Below, piece after piece: positions 44,820 to 57,811 of a stretch of DNA of 64,000 nucleotides. The notes under the pieces were generated by a model. It had not been told where the DNA came from and searched no databases. It worked only from the letters and a program-made list of their open reading frames with translations. Source of the DNA: Paratinospora sagittata (lineage: Eukaryota > Streptophyta > Magnoliopsida > Ranunculales > Menispermaceae); contig CM069594.1 in the NCBI GenBank assembly GCA_035771175.1, forward strand, positions 9,672,620 through 9,736,619. The letters are read 5' to 3'. The translations under genes and the position numbers were made by a program. How positions within the stretch are numbered: the first letter of the stretch is position 1; the number at the start of each line of letters is the position of its first letter.

Positions 44820-47800
44820 ATGGATACATCAGGGCAAGAGCAGTTCAAGCATGTGGGTTTCTTGGGCATCTTCGAGAAATCCTACAAGACCATATTTTCA
44901 TGGTGGAAACGCATCATCTTCCAAATAAACTTTACTTTTATTTTCCCCCTTACCCTCCTCTTAGCCAACTTATACCTCTCTACTTACCTAGGTCAAAAGA
45001 TCCTTGGACATCACGTAGATTTAGACGATACTTGGTCCGACAACCCTTGTAACACCATGATTTTCAAAACTTAAATTTCATGTAAAAAAATGAATATTTT
45101 AATTTTATCGAGAAAGATCACTGAAAATCGAGATGTTAATCGTATCCGTCCATCTTAACCGCTAACCATTATATAGACAGTAAAATTTGCAAAAACTATG
45201 AATTTGTATTCTTCTAACCAACTTACTGGTTAAGATAAACGAATACCATTTCATCTTCATACCAAGGACCACATAATTCCACCATACAAATTTCTATAGT
45301 GAATTATGAGGGTACTTGCCCTTATCTATCCATTATGAACACAATATTTTAAATACATTCATCAAATAGAATTAATGAATTTAAGTCAAAGGCATTCACA
45401 CGTGAAATAAATCACAAGGTCTTTACTAACCGTAATAATGATAATTGAATTTCGATTGTCAATACAATCCGTTCAAATAATAAACTTTTAAAAATCAAAT
45501 AAAAATATTTAGTCCTATCACCATAATACTAATAAATTAATTAACCCACCCCTACTACTCTGAACTACTGATCTATGTCACGAACTCGCGATTTTATTCT
45601 CCTAAGCTGGTGCATATGAAAAATAGGGGTGAGCTTGAAAGCCCAGTGGGTCATCTAAACAATTCACAATATTTTATCATGATACATACACAAGAACATT
45701 ACAAACAAGTTTCACACATTAATCGTTGCAACATTAGATTGTTTGAGTCAAAAATTTTATCACGTTCTAAATCACGTACCTTTAGAAAATCAAACTCAGG
45801 GTGGCACTACCCAAAACTTAGAACTCGTTGGCAATATTCATCATGAATAACTGCCCCATAATAAACATTGACGATATTCCTTAGAATAACTGCCCCATAT
45901 GTGTGATTCTTATCTTAATTATGTTCTTTAGTGATGTCACACCATACATACAACCTAAGTATGATATTAAGTGCATTCATAAAACATATTCAAACTCCAC
46001 TACACATAATATCATGTCACAATGTCAAATATAACAGTATTAACACATGAACTTTACTATGCCAATATTCCAAGTCATACGTTTCATTATCAGGCATTAT
46101 AATTTATAAATGAATTCAATTACCACATGAATTGCATGCATCCAATTATCATTTGATTAGAACAAAAATCACGTTGACACACATATCATCATGGCTAACA
46201 ATCACAACATAGTATATATAAAATCATGTTCAATAGGCATGCATAAGCAATCTAATAATACTATAGACCTAATTAATTTAACATTCCCATCTATATATCA
46301 AATAAAATATTATGAAGGCATAGAATCATCCCCACTTGAATCGCTAAATTCCAAAAGTATTGAGATTCCTCGACGTTGGGTGTTATCAACCTATCCACGC
46401 ATAAATCATACGTTAATCAATTGTTTTGTATTATATCATATTAATAAAATGTGCATACATGTCTATGTTGTATGGTGGTGGTCACATTATACATATAATA
46501 TAACTTAGCTAATAAACTTCCACATGGTATAATATGATGATCTAGATAATAAAAACTTAAAATATGATATACCATAATCTAATATATTATATGTGGTATT
46601 GTATGTATGATATATATAAATATATTATATAACATATCGGCTGCTGTGCTTAAAAGAAAAATAAAACTTGAGTTGCAAAGAAACTGTTTTAAATGGCGGA
46701 AGGAATAAAACAGGGAAGAGAGAAAGTTGCAAAAAAAAAAAAAAAAAAAAGAGGCCCGCAAAAGAGAAATTACAAGAGAGATTGAGAGAGAGAGAATAAG
46801 AAGGAAGAATCGAAGTTGCAGCAGCGATGAACAACAACGGTAATGAGCGGCAGTGATGAGTAGCAGCGGCTACAGACGGTGGCTCAACAGTGGCGATGAA
46901 CCAGATGGAAGTTGCAGCGTGCGATGGCGGTGAAGAGAAGAGAGAAGAGAGAAAGGGGGAACGGCTGGCAGTTCACCGGCGTTCGTGAATCGGGCAGCGA
47001 TTTTGGTAAATATCAGAGAGGGGTTTCGTATTTTGGAGTTTGGCAATTTTGGAGAAGGCAGTGGCGAATTTGGAGTTGCAGCGGCGAGTTGCAGCAGAGA
47101 GAGAGAAGTTTGGCGGTTTTGAGAGAGAGTTTCGAGCTTGAGGGTTTTGGGTTTTGAAAAAGAGAGGTGATTAGGTTTTTGTGCAGCTGGGTTTCAAGAG
47201 AGAGAGTTGGGTTTTTGTGCGATTGGTTTCGAGAGAGAGGGGGGCTTGTGCAATTGAGGTTTTGAGGCGATTGGGGTTGAGAGTCACGGCGAGAGCGAAG
47301 TTGCAGAGCGAGATTGCAGGATTGCAGAATAATTTCGAAATTGGAAGGTAGATATTTTCAGAATTTTCAGGGATTACGTTTGAAATTAGAAAGTAAATTT
47401 TTAGATTTTTTTCAGGGGATTACAACCCTCGATACGATATACTCAAGCACAAGTTAGTCAGAGAATGGATTCTCTTTGTGGCATTAAAAATTTTCAATTT
47501 CCTCGTCGTTCTCTTCTGCTTTTCCCTCTTCACAATCGCTGCAGTTACCATAACAGTCGCCTGCATCTACAACAGCAAAGAGATCGCTTTAAAGAATGTC
47601 GTAAACGCCGTTCCAAAGGCATGGAAAAGGCTCGTTATCACTTTCTTAGGTATTTCTTCGTCATGCTTTTCTACAACGCTATCACTGTGGGACTCTTAGT
47701 TCTAGCCCTTGTACTAGCGAGAAGAGATTATAGTAATCGGATTCTGGGCACCACGCTTGCTATAATCGTGGTGATATTGTACATCGTTGGTGTTGTGTAC

Positions 47801-48190
47801 ATCAACGTGATATGGAATATGGCTAGTGTTGTGTCGGTTCTGGAAGATGCACGTGGGCTACGAGCTATCAAGAAGAGTAGGGCTTTAAGGGGAAGTGGCT
47901 GCTCAATATTGCCATATTTGTTGCGTTTAGGGCTTTCATGGTTGGGATACAGATTGGATTGATTTTCGCGGTTGGGGGTCGTATCTCACCCGCGGTAATT
48001 CATGGGGTCATTGGTATTGGCGTCTTCTTAGCAATCTTCAAACTGACTATACTTGGCCTTGTTGTTCAAACCATTTTGTACTTCGTCTTCAGGTCGTATC
48101 ACAATGAGTGTAGACAAGGCATTCTTGGCCGCTCAGTTGGATGGTTACGAAGGAAAATATGTTGAACGAGAGCAAGTTAGTGTTGTTTGA
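44820..48190 (+). pseudogene. Broken paralogue of the six-span membrane protein, split by a solo LTR
   Basis: ATG at 44820 starts MDTSGQEQFKHVGFLGIF, closely like the intact gene. The frame is clean through LDDTWSDN, where the LTR 45048-47424 interrupts. After it PRYDILKHKLVREW resumes in the expected order. Three further frameshifts follow: a 1-base loss at about 47646 (FLG for FLWYF), a loss of about 4 bases at 47888 (SRAL), and another at about 48105 (SYHNE). It ends at TGA 48188-48190 after a tail ERE QVSVV that differs from the intact gene's. Excising the LTR and one ACCCT would rejoin the codons, but the frameshifts remain. Similarity covers both flanks, so this is a DNA duplication and not a retrocopy. 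Confidence 0.92.
45048..47424. mobile_element. Solo LTR (2377 bp) in the pseudogene, TSD ACCCT
   Basis: TGTAACACCATG ... GGGGATTACA, with a perfect ACCCT at 45043-45047 and 47425-47429. Same family as 4268-6638. It carries two units of the 40-bp repeat, where the other copy has three. The part 46770-47290 is GA-rich. ORFs inside (46191-46508, 46912-47157) show no domain. Confidence 0.95.
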
Positions 48191-48195
48191 TTTTA

Positions 48196-48196
<1 letters not shown>

Positions 48197-48276
<80 letters not shown>
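48197..48276. repeat. (TA)40 microsatellite in the pseudogene 3' UTR
   Basis: Eighty bases of pure TA directly after the conserved 3' UTR start 'tttgatttta'. In the intact gene the matching place (7440-7460, other strand) has only 'gcatatacgtaa'. Confidence 0.97.
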
Positions 48277-48281
<5 letters not shown>

Positions 48282-48684
48282 ATAGATACGAAGTTTGTTT
48301 GTAATGCTTAGTGTGGAAGTGTGCTTCAGCATGAGCATTTTTTACAACCTACATATCATGGTATGAAATGATCATTTTGATCTAAATTAATAATCTGAAT
48401 ACTTAACAACAAATTTGTCAAACTATTTGTTGTCTTCTAATGCCAGGATTACTCAAATTATTTTCTAATAATTTGAGTTCTGTAAAGACAAATCCAATTA
48501 GAAGGTCATATAAATTTATAATGGCCCTCCAATAATGAAAAATTATATGGGAAAATATTAGCTTTTGGATAACACCTTATAATTTAGATGTGGATTTTTT
48601 TACTCTAATAGCTAGAGACTTAATTTGAAATCGGATTCTAAGTATTGATGACCTGGAGCACTACATTAAAGGCAACAAATGAAA
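48277..48684 (+). other. 3' flank of the pseudogene
   Basis: 'agatacgaagtttgtttgtaatgctt' and 'atgatcattttgatctaa' match the 3' flank of the intact gene near 7270-7430. Similarity fades at about 48450. No gene. Confidence 0.7.
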
Positions 48685-50086
48685 TGTCACATCCCGTCTG
48701 GACTCGCTTATATTGGCAGAACACTCACAGAAATCAGACGCGTAAGAACACAACATAGGGACAAAAATTCTTCTTTCATCAATTATAACATTTTGATACA
48801 AAATGTAGCAGTCCAAAGACTGCCAATACAGGGATTGTTGTCCCAACAAAATTTACCATATCATAGCTATTCACACAGGGTTTCCAAACAAGGGCACATA
48901 TACCTCTACCCAGATCTACCTCAGGCTCCTGAAAAGTGGTTAGCAACAGGGTGAGCCATCGCCAAGTGGGTAAAACAGATATTCCATGGATTTTGATAAT
49001 TTATAAAGAGAACATCATCATCATAATAATCAGATAAACAAGACATATCGTCAATAGCAATACCACAATTTAGTGGACACCCATAACGCATCGTCTCGTA
49101 AGGGGGGTCGTGGCCAGGTACCATCCTGGGATCACGTTGTGCGTCCATCGCCAAGGAAATATATAACAATCAGTACGGTACAACCCAGTCTGCACATCTC
49201 CTCTTGGGCTGACACAATAAAGTTACAGCAAAGATGTACCGCCTAGGGTTGACTCAGTCAAGTGGGCAATTAAGCACCAATAATCAATCATTAGGCCACG
49301 AACGACTTACGTCCCTAGATGGTTATGTTGTCTACTAATATTCAATTCATGGATATAATGTATGAATGTGTGTGTAGGTTTAGTCTCAATTTCTACACTG
49401 GTATAAATGCCTATTGCACATGTACGAAAGCTCTTGAGTCCATGGGACAGACATCATTAAAATTTAGTCGTACCTCCACGAAGTGGACAACTTTTAATAA
49501 AACCAACCAGACCAGTCCCCAGGCTGAGAGGTGGGTTACAATGGACGCTCTTAATATACCAAGTCTTCTAAAGCAACAAGTTGTCTCCCTTTCACTATTT
49601 AAAGTTACCGGGGACAAGACTTAGTTTGGCCAGTTAAATTAATTGCTAATCCAGCAGAGTAACGATATGATATTTAGATTACATTTACCAAGATGTGAGT
49701 AAGACAAGTATAGTCTAAACATTGTGTAATAATGTGAATATCAGACGTAATAATGATGTATGAAAACTTTATAAAAAGACATAAGACACAAATCTTAGTT
49801 TCGCTTCCCACCTTCAAATTGGACACTCTATGCTTTGCGCTCTACTTCGGACAGCAAGTCCTTACCGCACAAGTGGAGAGTCTCTATGAGAGAAAGTTTC
49901 AAAAGAGAGAGAGGGAGAAAAAGAGTGTGCACAAAGAGGGGAGAGAGATGGAGAGAGTTGTGAGAAAATGAAGGGGAGGGGGACCATTTTTATAGGGGTC
50001 ACCCATGCCCCAACAAGGGCATTTGAAATGCCCCAACGTTGGGCATGTGCCCATTAATCTTTTTTTTTTTTTTTAAGGGTATTACA
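48685..50086 (-). repeat. 3' LTR of the 48.7-60.9 kb chromovirus (1402 bp)
   Basis: + strand ends TGTCACATCCCG and GGGTATTACA. The next bases are the polypurine tract on the minus strand (TTAAGGGTGTTAGAG). 'gggacaaaaattcttctttcat' to 'ggccaggtaccat' matches 60500-60867. ORFs at 48661-49971 are shadows within it. Confidence 0.9.
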
Positions 50087-50203
50087 CTCTAACACCCTTA
50101 AAAGAACTTTTCCCTCGAAATTCAGTCCATGTTATCCTGATTGATGCCTTCCTGAGATTCACTGCTATGGTCATCTTCTATTGGTTCAAGGAATTGATGG
50201 TAT

Positions 50204-52638
50204 TGTCACGACCCACGACCAGTGACGTCATTACCAGCACAGAACCCCTAGGTATATCCTCCCTCGATACACCCAGCGTCCCATCAGCCTCATATAATAA
50301 ACACAAATCTCATATCTAGCATCCATCTAAACATGAAGATAGGCATAATCACATCATCAAGATAATTACATCTCCCAAAAATGACCTAAAATAAAAGTCC
50401 ATAATGTTCAAATATACAAAATCATACCTAACCAAAATACAACGATCTATGTGTTAAGTATATAAAATAGGTGTTATTAAGCACATAAATACCAAAATAT
50501 AGAAATGTACTAATACACATACAACACAAAAATATGGGAAACGCTCCGCAGCTAAGCCTTCCCCTTCCTATCAGAACTTGAAATGATAAGAATGAGGGGT
50601 GAGCTACAATAAGCCCAGTGAATGTTTCTACAAGTGGCAATATACATGCATTTAGATAAAACATGGCAAGATCATCAAAGTAATTTAAATAATATGGTGA
50701 TATACAAGATTACATACGTGCTGAATATAATGCATCATGTCATTACCCAAGATAATGCATATCATTTTTCCAAACATGTCATATGCAATCCTAGACACCT
50801 CCTGAGTAAGAAGCAATCAAGAGCCTGGGTTTGCGACACCTAGTGCCCGATTGAACTTCCATACCCGTATTCTATTAGGATTCCATGGGGTTGTGCATGT
50901 CACTAGGATCAACCCTTCCAAAGGCAATTCCTCTTGCTCGGGGATCCTATCTGCTCCTATCACAGAACCCTCTGCAAGGTCCACAACTAGGGATCACCAT
51001 CCAGCTCAATGGAATTTCCCAAAAATCTCATGCTAAGAAGTCTAACCCAATTGCTAACCCAACCAGACTATGCTCAAATTCATTTCATGATTTATTAAAA
51101 CATGCGTAATACAATAGTTAATCATTCGAAACATTTTTCATACTACAATGCCACATACAGAAACCAAACGTAAAGAAACGCTCATAGTTGATTGGCTAGA
51201 CTAGCCAATCCCAAGCCAACCAGTTTAGCACTAGAGTGCCACCAAATACACTCCTATGCACTTCAACCTTCAATTGGTTTAATTAGGGACAATTGGATCA
51301 ATAACAAATCCTGCACACAACATGGTTCATTCATCATCAAAATCATTCCAATTACATGCCAAATAATCATGATTAAGCCCCAATTCACTAGCCAACATTA
51401 GACTCTAACATGGCTTCACTAATGAGCTAACCATTATAGCTCATTCAAGCCATAATACATCTAATTAGATCTTAAACAACCCAAAGAATGCCTAAGGTTG
51501 ATTCCATAATCCAACCTTTATTAATACCATGCATTCCATCACAAATTGGGTTAATAAACCACTCTTATGCTAATTCAAATCAATTGGCATCATCTAGGCG
51601 AAAAGCCCCAATTTTGAGCAAAGTCCCAAAATCATGGCCTTAGCCAATTTACACTACACATAGGGTTTCCAACATGCATAACCACCAAATTAGACCATCA
51701 TTCACCAAGAACGATCCATTTATTCATCATAGTTCACATACACATCAAATGGAAAACCCTAAGTCCACATTCTAGTTCTAGGTCAAATACAAACAACCTT
51801 ACCAATTTCTTGCTGAAAATTGGAGTTTTCACCATTCATGTGTTCCCAATAACCTCTAGTCTCACAAATCTAACATGCAAGACCTAACTCATCCTTGTGT
51901 TTATCCACCACCCCCTCAAATTCGGGATTCAAGTGTGAAAAACACTCCTTGGATGTAGATTTAGGTCAAGGAAATCCATTTCTACTAGTACAAAGTTCAA
52001 ATGAGCACATGCAAACAAACCCTAGGTCTGGAACTCTTCCAAACCGTGGCTCATGCCATTTCCTAGGTCAAAATGAAGCTCATTACCAAGATTCAAGAAG
52101 AATTTGTGAAAGAAGAAGGTAAATCACACTTACCTTGGAAGAGTTTGAGCAAGAATCACCTAGAAACTTCAAGTTTCTCTCCTATTTTCCTTCTCATAGT
52201 TTTCCCCCTCTCTCAAGTGCTCAAATTGTTAAATGAGAGACAAATGAGGGTATACATGGCTTTATACACAAGTGGGGCCCACCAAAAAATGTCAAAATTT
52301 GCATTTTACCCAAGTGGAACTCGTTCCAGGGCCATGAAACACGTTTCACGAGTTTTTTTGGCCTGGAAGCCTTTCGGCTAGTGTGAAACGCGTTTCAATT
52401 TTTTATTATTTCTGATTTTTCATCTTTTCACTGCACGGTCAATACACATTGGAAATTCGCTTATAATAGGTCATTTTTTATGTAAAAATGCATTCCAGAC
52501 TCATTTTTAATATCTTTCCGCCCATTCGGGTACAACACATGGACCTACATAATTTAAACATGTACAAAATACACACGCATACACATATCCGGGTACTCTA
52601 TGGTTACGATGACATCATCCTAAAGTACGGGCGTTACA
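50204..52638 (-). mobile_element. Solo LTR (2435 bp), TSD GGTAT, nested in the chromovirus 3' region
   Basis: TGTCACGACCCACGAC ... GGGCGTTACA, flanked by a perfect GGTAT at 50199-50203 and 52639-52643. Same family as 27235-29475. The interior has the 'gagctacaataagcccagtgaat' block and a 'ctctgcaaggtccaca' block as in that copy. No genes. Confidence 0.95.
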
Positions 52639-52643
52639 GGTAT

Positions 52644-53184
52644 GGTCCCTTAATTATGTTTTGACCCGTGGAATCCTCTGCATCATCGAACAACGGAGAA
52701 CAGATTGAATTGGATTCGTCCTCAGAGGGTTTCGATATATTGCCCTACAGATGGTGGTGTGAGGCTCCGGAGGTTATTGCGTTTCAGGGGTGGTAGAGTT
52801 GGTGGGGGAATGCTCCTATGTGTTGTTGCCCAAATTCGCCCACCTGGTAGTTTTGGTAGAAGGTCCTCTCCTAGGATGAGGGACCTGAATTATTTGGGGT
52901 GGGTTTTGTATGGGCAATTCCCTCACGATATAACCATTGATGTTCTACCGAAAGGGATCGCAGTCGCCGTGGCAAGGGACTTGGTGATGTATTGAAGCTA
53001 TGGGTTGCTTCCGAACTTGGAGGGTTCCCCCAAGGTCGCCGAAGAAGCCATGGTGTAGATGGTGATCTACTCATGTCTGTGTTGTTATCAGCCATCTGCA
53101 TGGTTATTTAAATGAAGCGATGTATTAAAATATTGTAGAGGAAGTTCTATAATTTCATTGATTAGTGAAATAATACAATGCACA
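52644..53184 (-). other. Chromovirus 3' non-coding part
   Basis: Lies between integrase and 3' LTR once the solo LTR is removed (continued at 50087-50203). A 76-codon minus-strand frame (52871-53101) is Ser/Pro-rich without a domain. I see no functional feature. Confidence 0.5.
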
Positions 53185-54537
53185 TCATCTATTGGTACTA
53201 GGAAACAAATCAGGGTATTTCTTTTTTATTGTTTCTTCTAGTTCCCAAGTTGTTTCCTCTATTCCGTGGTAATCCCAGAGTACTTTTACAAGTGGAATGT
53301 TATGTTGTCTTAGTTTTTGAGTTTTCCTATCTAGAATTTGTTTCGCTCTCTTTTGATATTTGTTGCCTTCCTCCATGTAAACTTCGACCAGAGGGACAAC
53401 ATGTGAAGGCTCAGGATGGTACTTTCGAAGCATGAATACATGGAATACGTCATGAACTTTGGACATGGATGGGGGAAGGGATAGCCAATAGGCTAATTTT
53501 CCACTGCATTTGATGATCTCAAATGAGCCGATATATCGTAGAGAGAGTTTTCCTTTGATCCCAAAATGTTTGACACCCCTTGTAGGTTGGACATTCAAAA
53601 AAATATAGTCCCCCTTTTAAAACTCTGGGGGCTGCCTCCACTTGTCGGTGTAGCACTTTTGTCGACTCTGCGCTACACGAAGTCTCTTGAACTAGTTCTG
53701 GCCCCAATTGTGGTTGATCTACCATGTCTAACCAACATACCGAAGATTTGCAAGGGCGACCATAGAGGGCCTCGTAAGGTGCCATGTCAATAATGGATTG
53801 ACAGCTGTTCTTGTATGCAAACTCAGCCAAGTGTAGGTGCTTCGCCCATCCATCGTGAAAGTCCAATACGCAACATCGTAGCATATCTTCTAAAATTTGG
53901 ATCAACTATTCTGACTGTCCGTCAGTCTATGGGTGAAATGTTATGCTCATGGTAATCTTGGTGCCCATTCTATTTTGGAAGCTTTTCCAAAAGTTTGATG
54001 TGAATCGAGGGTCTCGATCACTGACGATTGTGAGTTGTATGCCATGAAGGCGTACGATCTCTTTTTTCATACAATTCAGCTAATTTGGCAAGGTTATCCT
54101 TGAACTTTATTGGTATGAAATGTGCAGCCTTCGTAAGTCTATCAACGATAACCTAAATTGCCCTTTGTTATTTCGGGGTAAGGCAGTGACAAAGTCCATT
54201 GTTATGTTCTCCCACTTCCATTCTCCAATAGGTAAAGGATGGAGTAGTCCAAAAGGAAGTCTGCGCTTCTCCTTTACTTGCTGGCAAGTGAGACATCTAG
54301 CACCAAAATCTGCAATGGCCTTCTTCATTCCAAAGAACCAAAATTATCGCTTGACATCTTTGTACATTCCCCAGGATGCATAGCGAACCTAAAGCAATGC
54401 ATTTCAGTGAGCACTTCTTTTCGAACTTCAGGGTCGTTTAGTAGGCACAGACGTTTCTTGTAGAATACTGCCCCATGATCGGAGACCAACCAATGGGTAA
54501 GATCTCGTCCGCTATCGAGTTCTCTTTTCTCCATCAA
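53185..54537 (-). pseudogene. Chromovirus integrase with chromodomain
   Basis: Descending: CFRFAMHPGECTKM (start of the zinc domain), KAIADFGARCLTCQQVKEKR (C-C part), WENITMDFVTALPRNNKG (first catalytic Asp), TDGQSE followed by a stop (catalytic Glu kept), LIQILEDMLRCCVLDFHDGW, MAPYEALYGRPCKSSVCW, KLSLRYIGSFEIIK and FHVFMLRKYHPEP, then the chromodomain-like KVLWDYHGIEETTWELEETI with YPDLF at the end. The chromodomain aromatic (Trp in TTWE) is present, unlike in the nested Tekay copy. At least three frames are used, so it is not functional. Confidence 0.9.
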
Positions 54538-54633
54538 CTTGGTGTCGTTGGCTTGAGCAACTGAGATTTTTCGAATAAGCTCAAAGTTAGCAGTTAATTG
54601 GGAGAGTCGTGACCTTTCTCCCTCCTCAATGAG

Positions 54634-55920
54634 CTATAAGTTGTATTTTTCCATATCAGTAGGCAACTTCTCTATTTCGAAGTTGAGGGTGCAAGCTGCA
54701 ACATATGACTTTCTACTCAGGGCATCAGCCACAACGTTGACTTTTCTCGGATGATATTGAAGCTCAAAGTCATAGTCTTTAAAAAATTCCAACCATCTTC
54801 TTTGGTGAAGGTTTAGGTCTATCTGAGTGTAGATGTATTTGAGGCTCTTGTGATCAGAGAAGACCTCAAACCATTCACCGTATAGGTAGTAGCACCATAT
54901 CTTCAGTGCAAATACGACAGTTGCAAGTTCCAAGTCATATGTTGGGTAATTACCCTTATGAATTTTCAGTTTCCGAGAGGCATATGCAACCACTTGGGCA
55001 TCTTGCATTAGTACTGCACCTAAGCCTTGGAGAGAGGCGTCGGTGTAAAGTAAAAATCTGACTCCATTTCTTGGAGTGATTAGTATTGGTGCTGTCGTGA
55101 GGCATTTTTTCAATTCCTAAAATGACGATTCACAGGTTGCGTTCCAAATGAATCGTGTGTCCTTCGAAGTGAGTTTGGTCATTGGTTCAGCAATCTTGGA
55201 AAAGTCTTTGAAGGGTCTGTAGTAGCCAGCCAAGCTGAGAAAACTTCGAATCTGAGTGACATTTGTAGGCTGCTTCCAAATTAATACCGCTTCAACCTTT
55301 GAAGGGTTCACTTCAATGCCATTGCCTGAAACCACATGACCTAGGAATGGAACTATCTTTGCCCAAAATTCGCACTTACTCAACTTTACATATAACTAAT
55401 GATTTCTTAAGGTCTGAAGGACAATCCTTAGGTGCGTCTTATGATCTTCCTCTATTGGTGAATACACCAAGATGTCATCTACAAAGACCACCATGAATCA
55501 GTCTAAATATGGTCTAAAGATGCGGTTCATCATATCCATGAACGCTGCAGGTGCATTAGTTAGACCGAACGGTATGACCAGGAACTCGTAATGACCATAC
55601 CGAGTTTTGGAAGCCATTTTATGTATGTCCGATTCTTTGATCTGGAGTTGATGATAGTCGGATCGTAGATCGATCTTAGATAAGTATTTAGCATCTCTAA
55701 GTTGGTCGAACAAGTCATCGATCCTAGGAAATGGGTATTTGTTCTTGATGGTTACATTATTCAACTTGCGATAGTCGATGCAAAGTCATAATGAACTATC
55801 CTTTTTGCAGACAAACAAAATTGGAGTGCCCCATGGTGATGAACTATTTCTGATGAAGCCCGCCTTCTCCAATTCCTTCAGCTGCTTGTCTAACTCGACT
55901 AGCTCGATGTTGGACATTCT
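54634..55920 (-). pseudogene. Chromovirus reverse transcriptase and RNase H
   Basis: RT: SSPWGTPILFV, then a TGA in place of Arg before [28 protein letters not shown] (first Asp), [20 protein letters not shown], a stop before [20 protein letters not shown] (Asp pair intact), and [20 protein letters not shown]. RNase H (54634-55113): RFLLYTDASLQGLGAVLMQ, ASRKLKIHKGNYPTYDLELA and [13 protein letters not shown] with all acidic positions, then ADALSRKSYVAA. Breaks are mostly single-base stops, several at former CpG sites. Confidence 0.92.
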
Positions 55921-56402
55921 GTATGGTGGGATGAAGATGGGTTTAGATCCTGGTATGAGTTTGATCTCAAAATTGAATTTTCGAACTAGAAGTAGACTCG
56001 GAAGGTCGTTTAGAAAAACTGTTGGGAATTCAGATATGACCAGGATATCATGTACTTCAAGAGAGTATAGTGATGATGGTTCATTGTCATCACTAATGGA
56101 TAGGGCTAAGAGTTGTGCCTTAAGGAGTGCGACAGTCGAGTTGTGTATCCATTTCTAGGTTCCCTGAATTTTGACAATCTCCCCAATGGGGAAGGTTAGT
56201 TTAACATGCTTCTTCAAACAATCGATTTTAGCGTTCAGTGCCAGTCCATGCAGAGGATGATGTCGAAGTCTTCTATGTCCATCACTAGGAGATTTGCATA
56301 AATTATCTGTCCTGACATTTGAAGTTCACATCTAGAACACTTCATTGTAATGTCAATACCATGTCTTATTGGTGTTGAGACATAGATTGTGATGTCAGTG
56401 CA

Positions 56403-57811
56403 TTAAGGTTGCAACCCCAAATGTGTTACCAATGTAGAAGATATAAAGGAGGGCGTAGCACCCGAAGCAAACAAAACATGCATCATTGTTTGGAAGGGGT
56501 TGTAGAGTGACATCATACGCTTTGCCTTGTTGCTTTTCCCCCTGGTTCTATTGGTTCTATCTAGGCTAGGCAGGTGCAGCAGGTGGTGCTTGTTGGACTG
56601 GGACAACGAGCACTGGTTGTTGGGACTGGGTTGGTTTGGGATAGAACCTTTTCACGTGATCAGTTTGGCCAATATTGTAACAAGTCTACCTTTGGTGGTA
56701 AAGTGTTTGTTGTTTGTTCTGTTGTTGCTGTTGGGGCTGTTGTTGTTGGGCATCGCCTCTTCCTTGGCCATTCCGACAGCCACCCCTGCCATTCTTTCCC
56801 GCTTTGTTCTGATTCTAAAAACCCTGATGGCCAGGGTTAGCAGCTTCGGCCGTTGGTGCAGTAGCCTCAAGTTTTTGTGGGGGGTTGGGAGGGCTGAGTT
56901 AGAGTTTTGGTAGGGATTTCTCTTGTTGCCCTGTTGAGAAAAAGTCGTCGCACGTTTTCCCCTATTTTTCCTTTGTTCTTAATCAATCTTCTCCTGCTCG
57001 TAGTTCACGACAATATTTACGAGCTCCCTGAAGTTTTTAAGTTCTAAAAAGCCAGAGCCTGGCGAATGTCCGCTCAAAGGCCATTAAAGAATTTCTCAGT
57101 TTTGTCTCACTCCGTAGAGATTGTGAAGAGAGAGAAACTGATAATTCTGTGAACTTTGCAGCATATTCGTGGACCGTCATGCTGCCCTGATAGAGCCTTG
57201 CAAACTCCTACCATTTTTGCCTGTTCACGGCACTAGGGAAATATCCATCAACGAATAATGACTCGAATTCCATCCAAGTCATAGTCGTCACATTGACCCT
57301 TGGGCCTTTTTTTCGCCGTTTTCCACCAGTGATTGGCTCTCCCAATGAGCTGATAAAAAGCTAGTAAGATTTTTCTGTCATCGCTGACTCTCATAGCCTC
57401 AAGAGACTTTTTAGACTTGTCTAGCCATTTCTGAGCCTCATCGGCGTCTGGGGTGCCCAAAAAAGTGATGGGCTGAAGCCTCTTGTATTTTGTGATCTGA
57501 TCGGTTTGGCAGTCCGAATCATATTTGACAGGTGCCTGAACGATGATCACCTGATTAGCCGTTGTTTCACGAACCACCATTTGTACAATCACCTTCATCG
57601 CCTCAATGAATCGGACAAAAAAGCTTTTCATTCCCGAAAGCATGACAAAAGGTGCAGGTTGGGGTGGCACTACTTGTCCAAAAGTGGTAGCAATGTCATG
57701 TATGACTTGCTCTATCCTTGGATGTAGCGGTTCCTGATTTTGTGTTTCAAGAGGTGCTACCTCTGTTGGACGATTGGTTGAGCTTGGCCTTCCCCTCCAT
57801 CTGGTTTGCAT
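56403..57811 (-). pseudogene. Chromovirus gag and protease
   Basis: Gag starts MQTRWRGRPSSTNRPTE at 57811 and runs to about 57248 with RLQPITFLGTPDADEAQKWL and FYQLIGRANHWWKTAKKRP, the capsid pattern. Further gag is frame-damaged. The zinc knuckle near 56638-56684 reads CYNIGQTDHVKRFYP, where the second and fourth zinc ligands (Cys) have become Ile and Tyr. The protease at 56403-56606 has VLFASGATPSFISSTL, where the D of DSGA is Ala, so the active site is lost. Confidence 0.88.

Noticed and set aside
46912..47157. 81-codon ORF upstream of the second half of the pseudogene
   Set aside because: It is within the GA-rich end of the solo LTR 45048-47424 and has no homologue in the other copy.
49319..49624. 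101-codon + ORF
   Set aside because: It sits inside the 3' LTR of a minus-strand chromovirus and shows no domain.
16271..52638. All five chromovirus-type insertions with clear orientation lie on the minus strand, a possible orientation bias
   Set aside because: Five events are too few; the chance of all in one direction is about 1 in 16.
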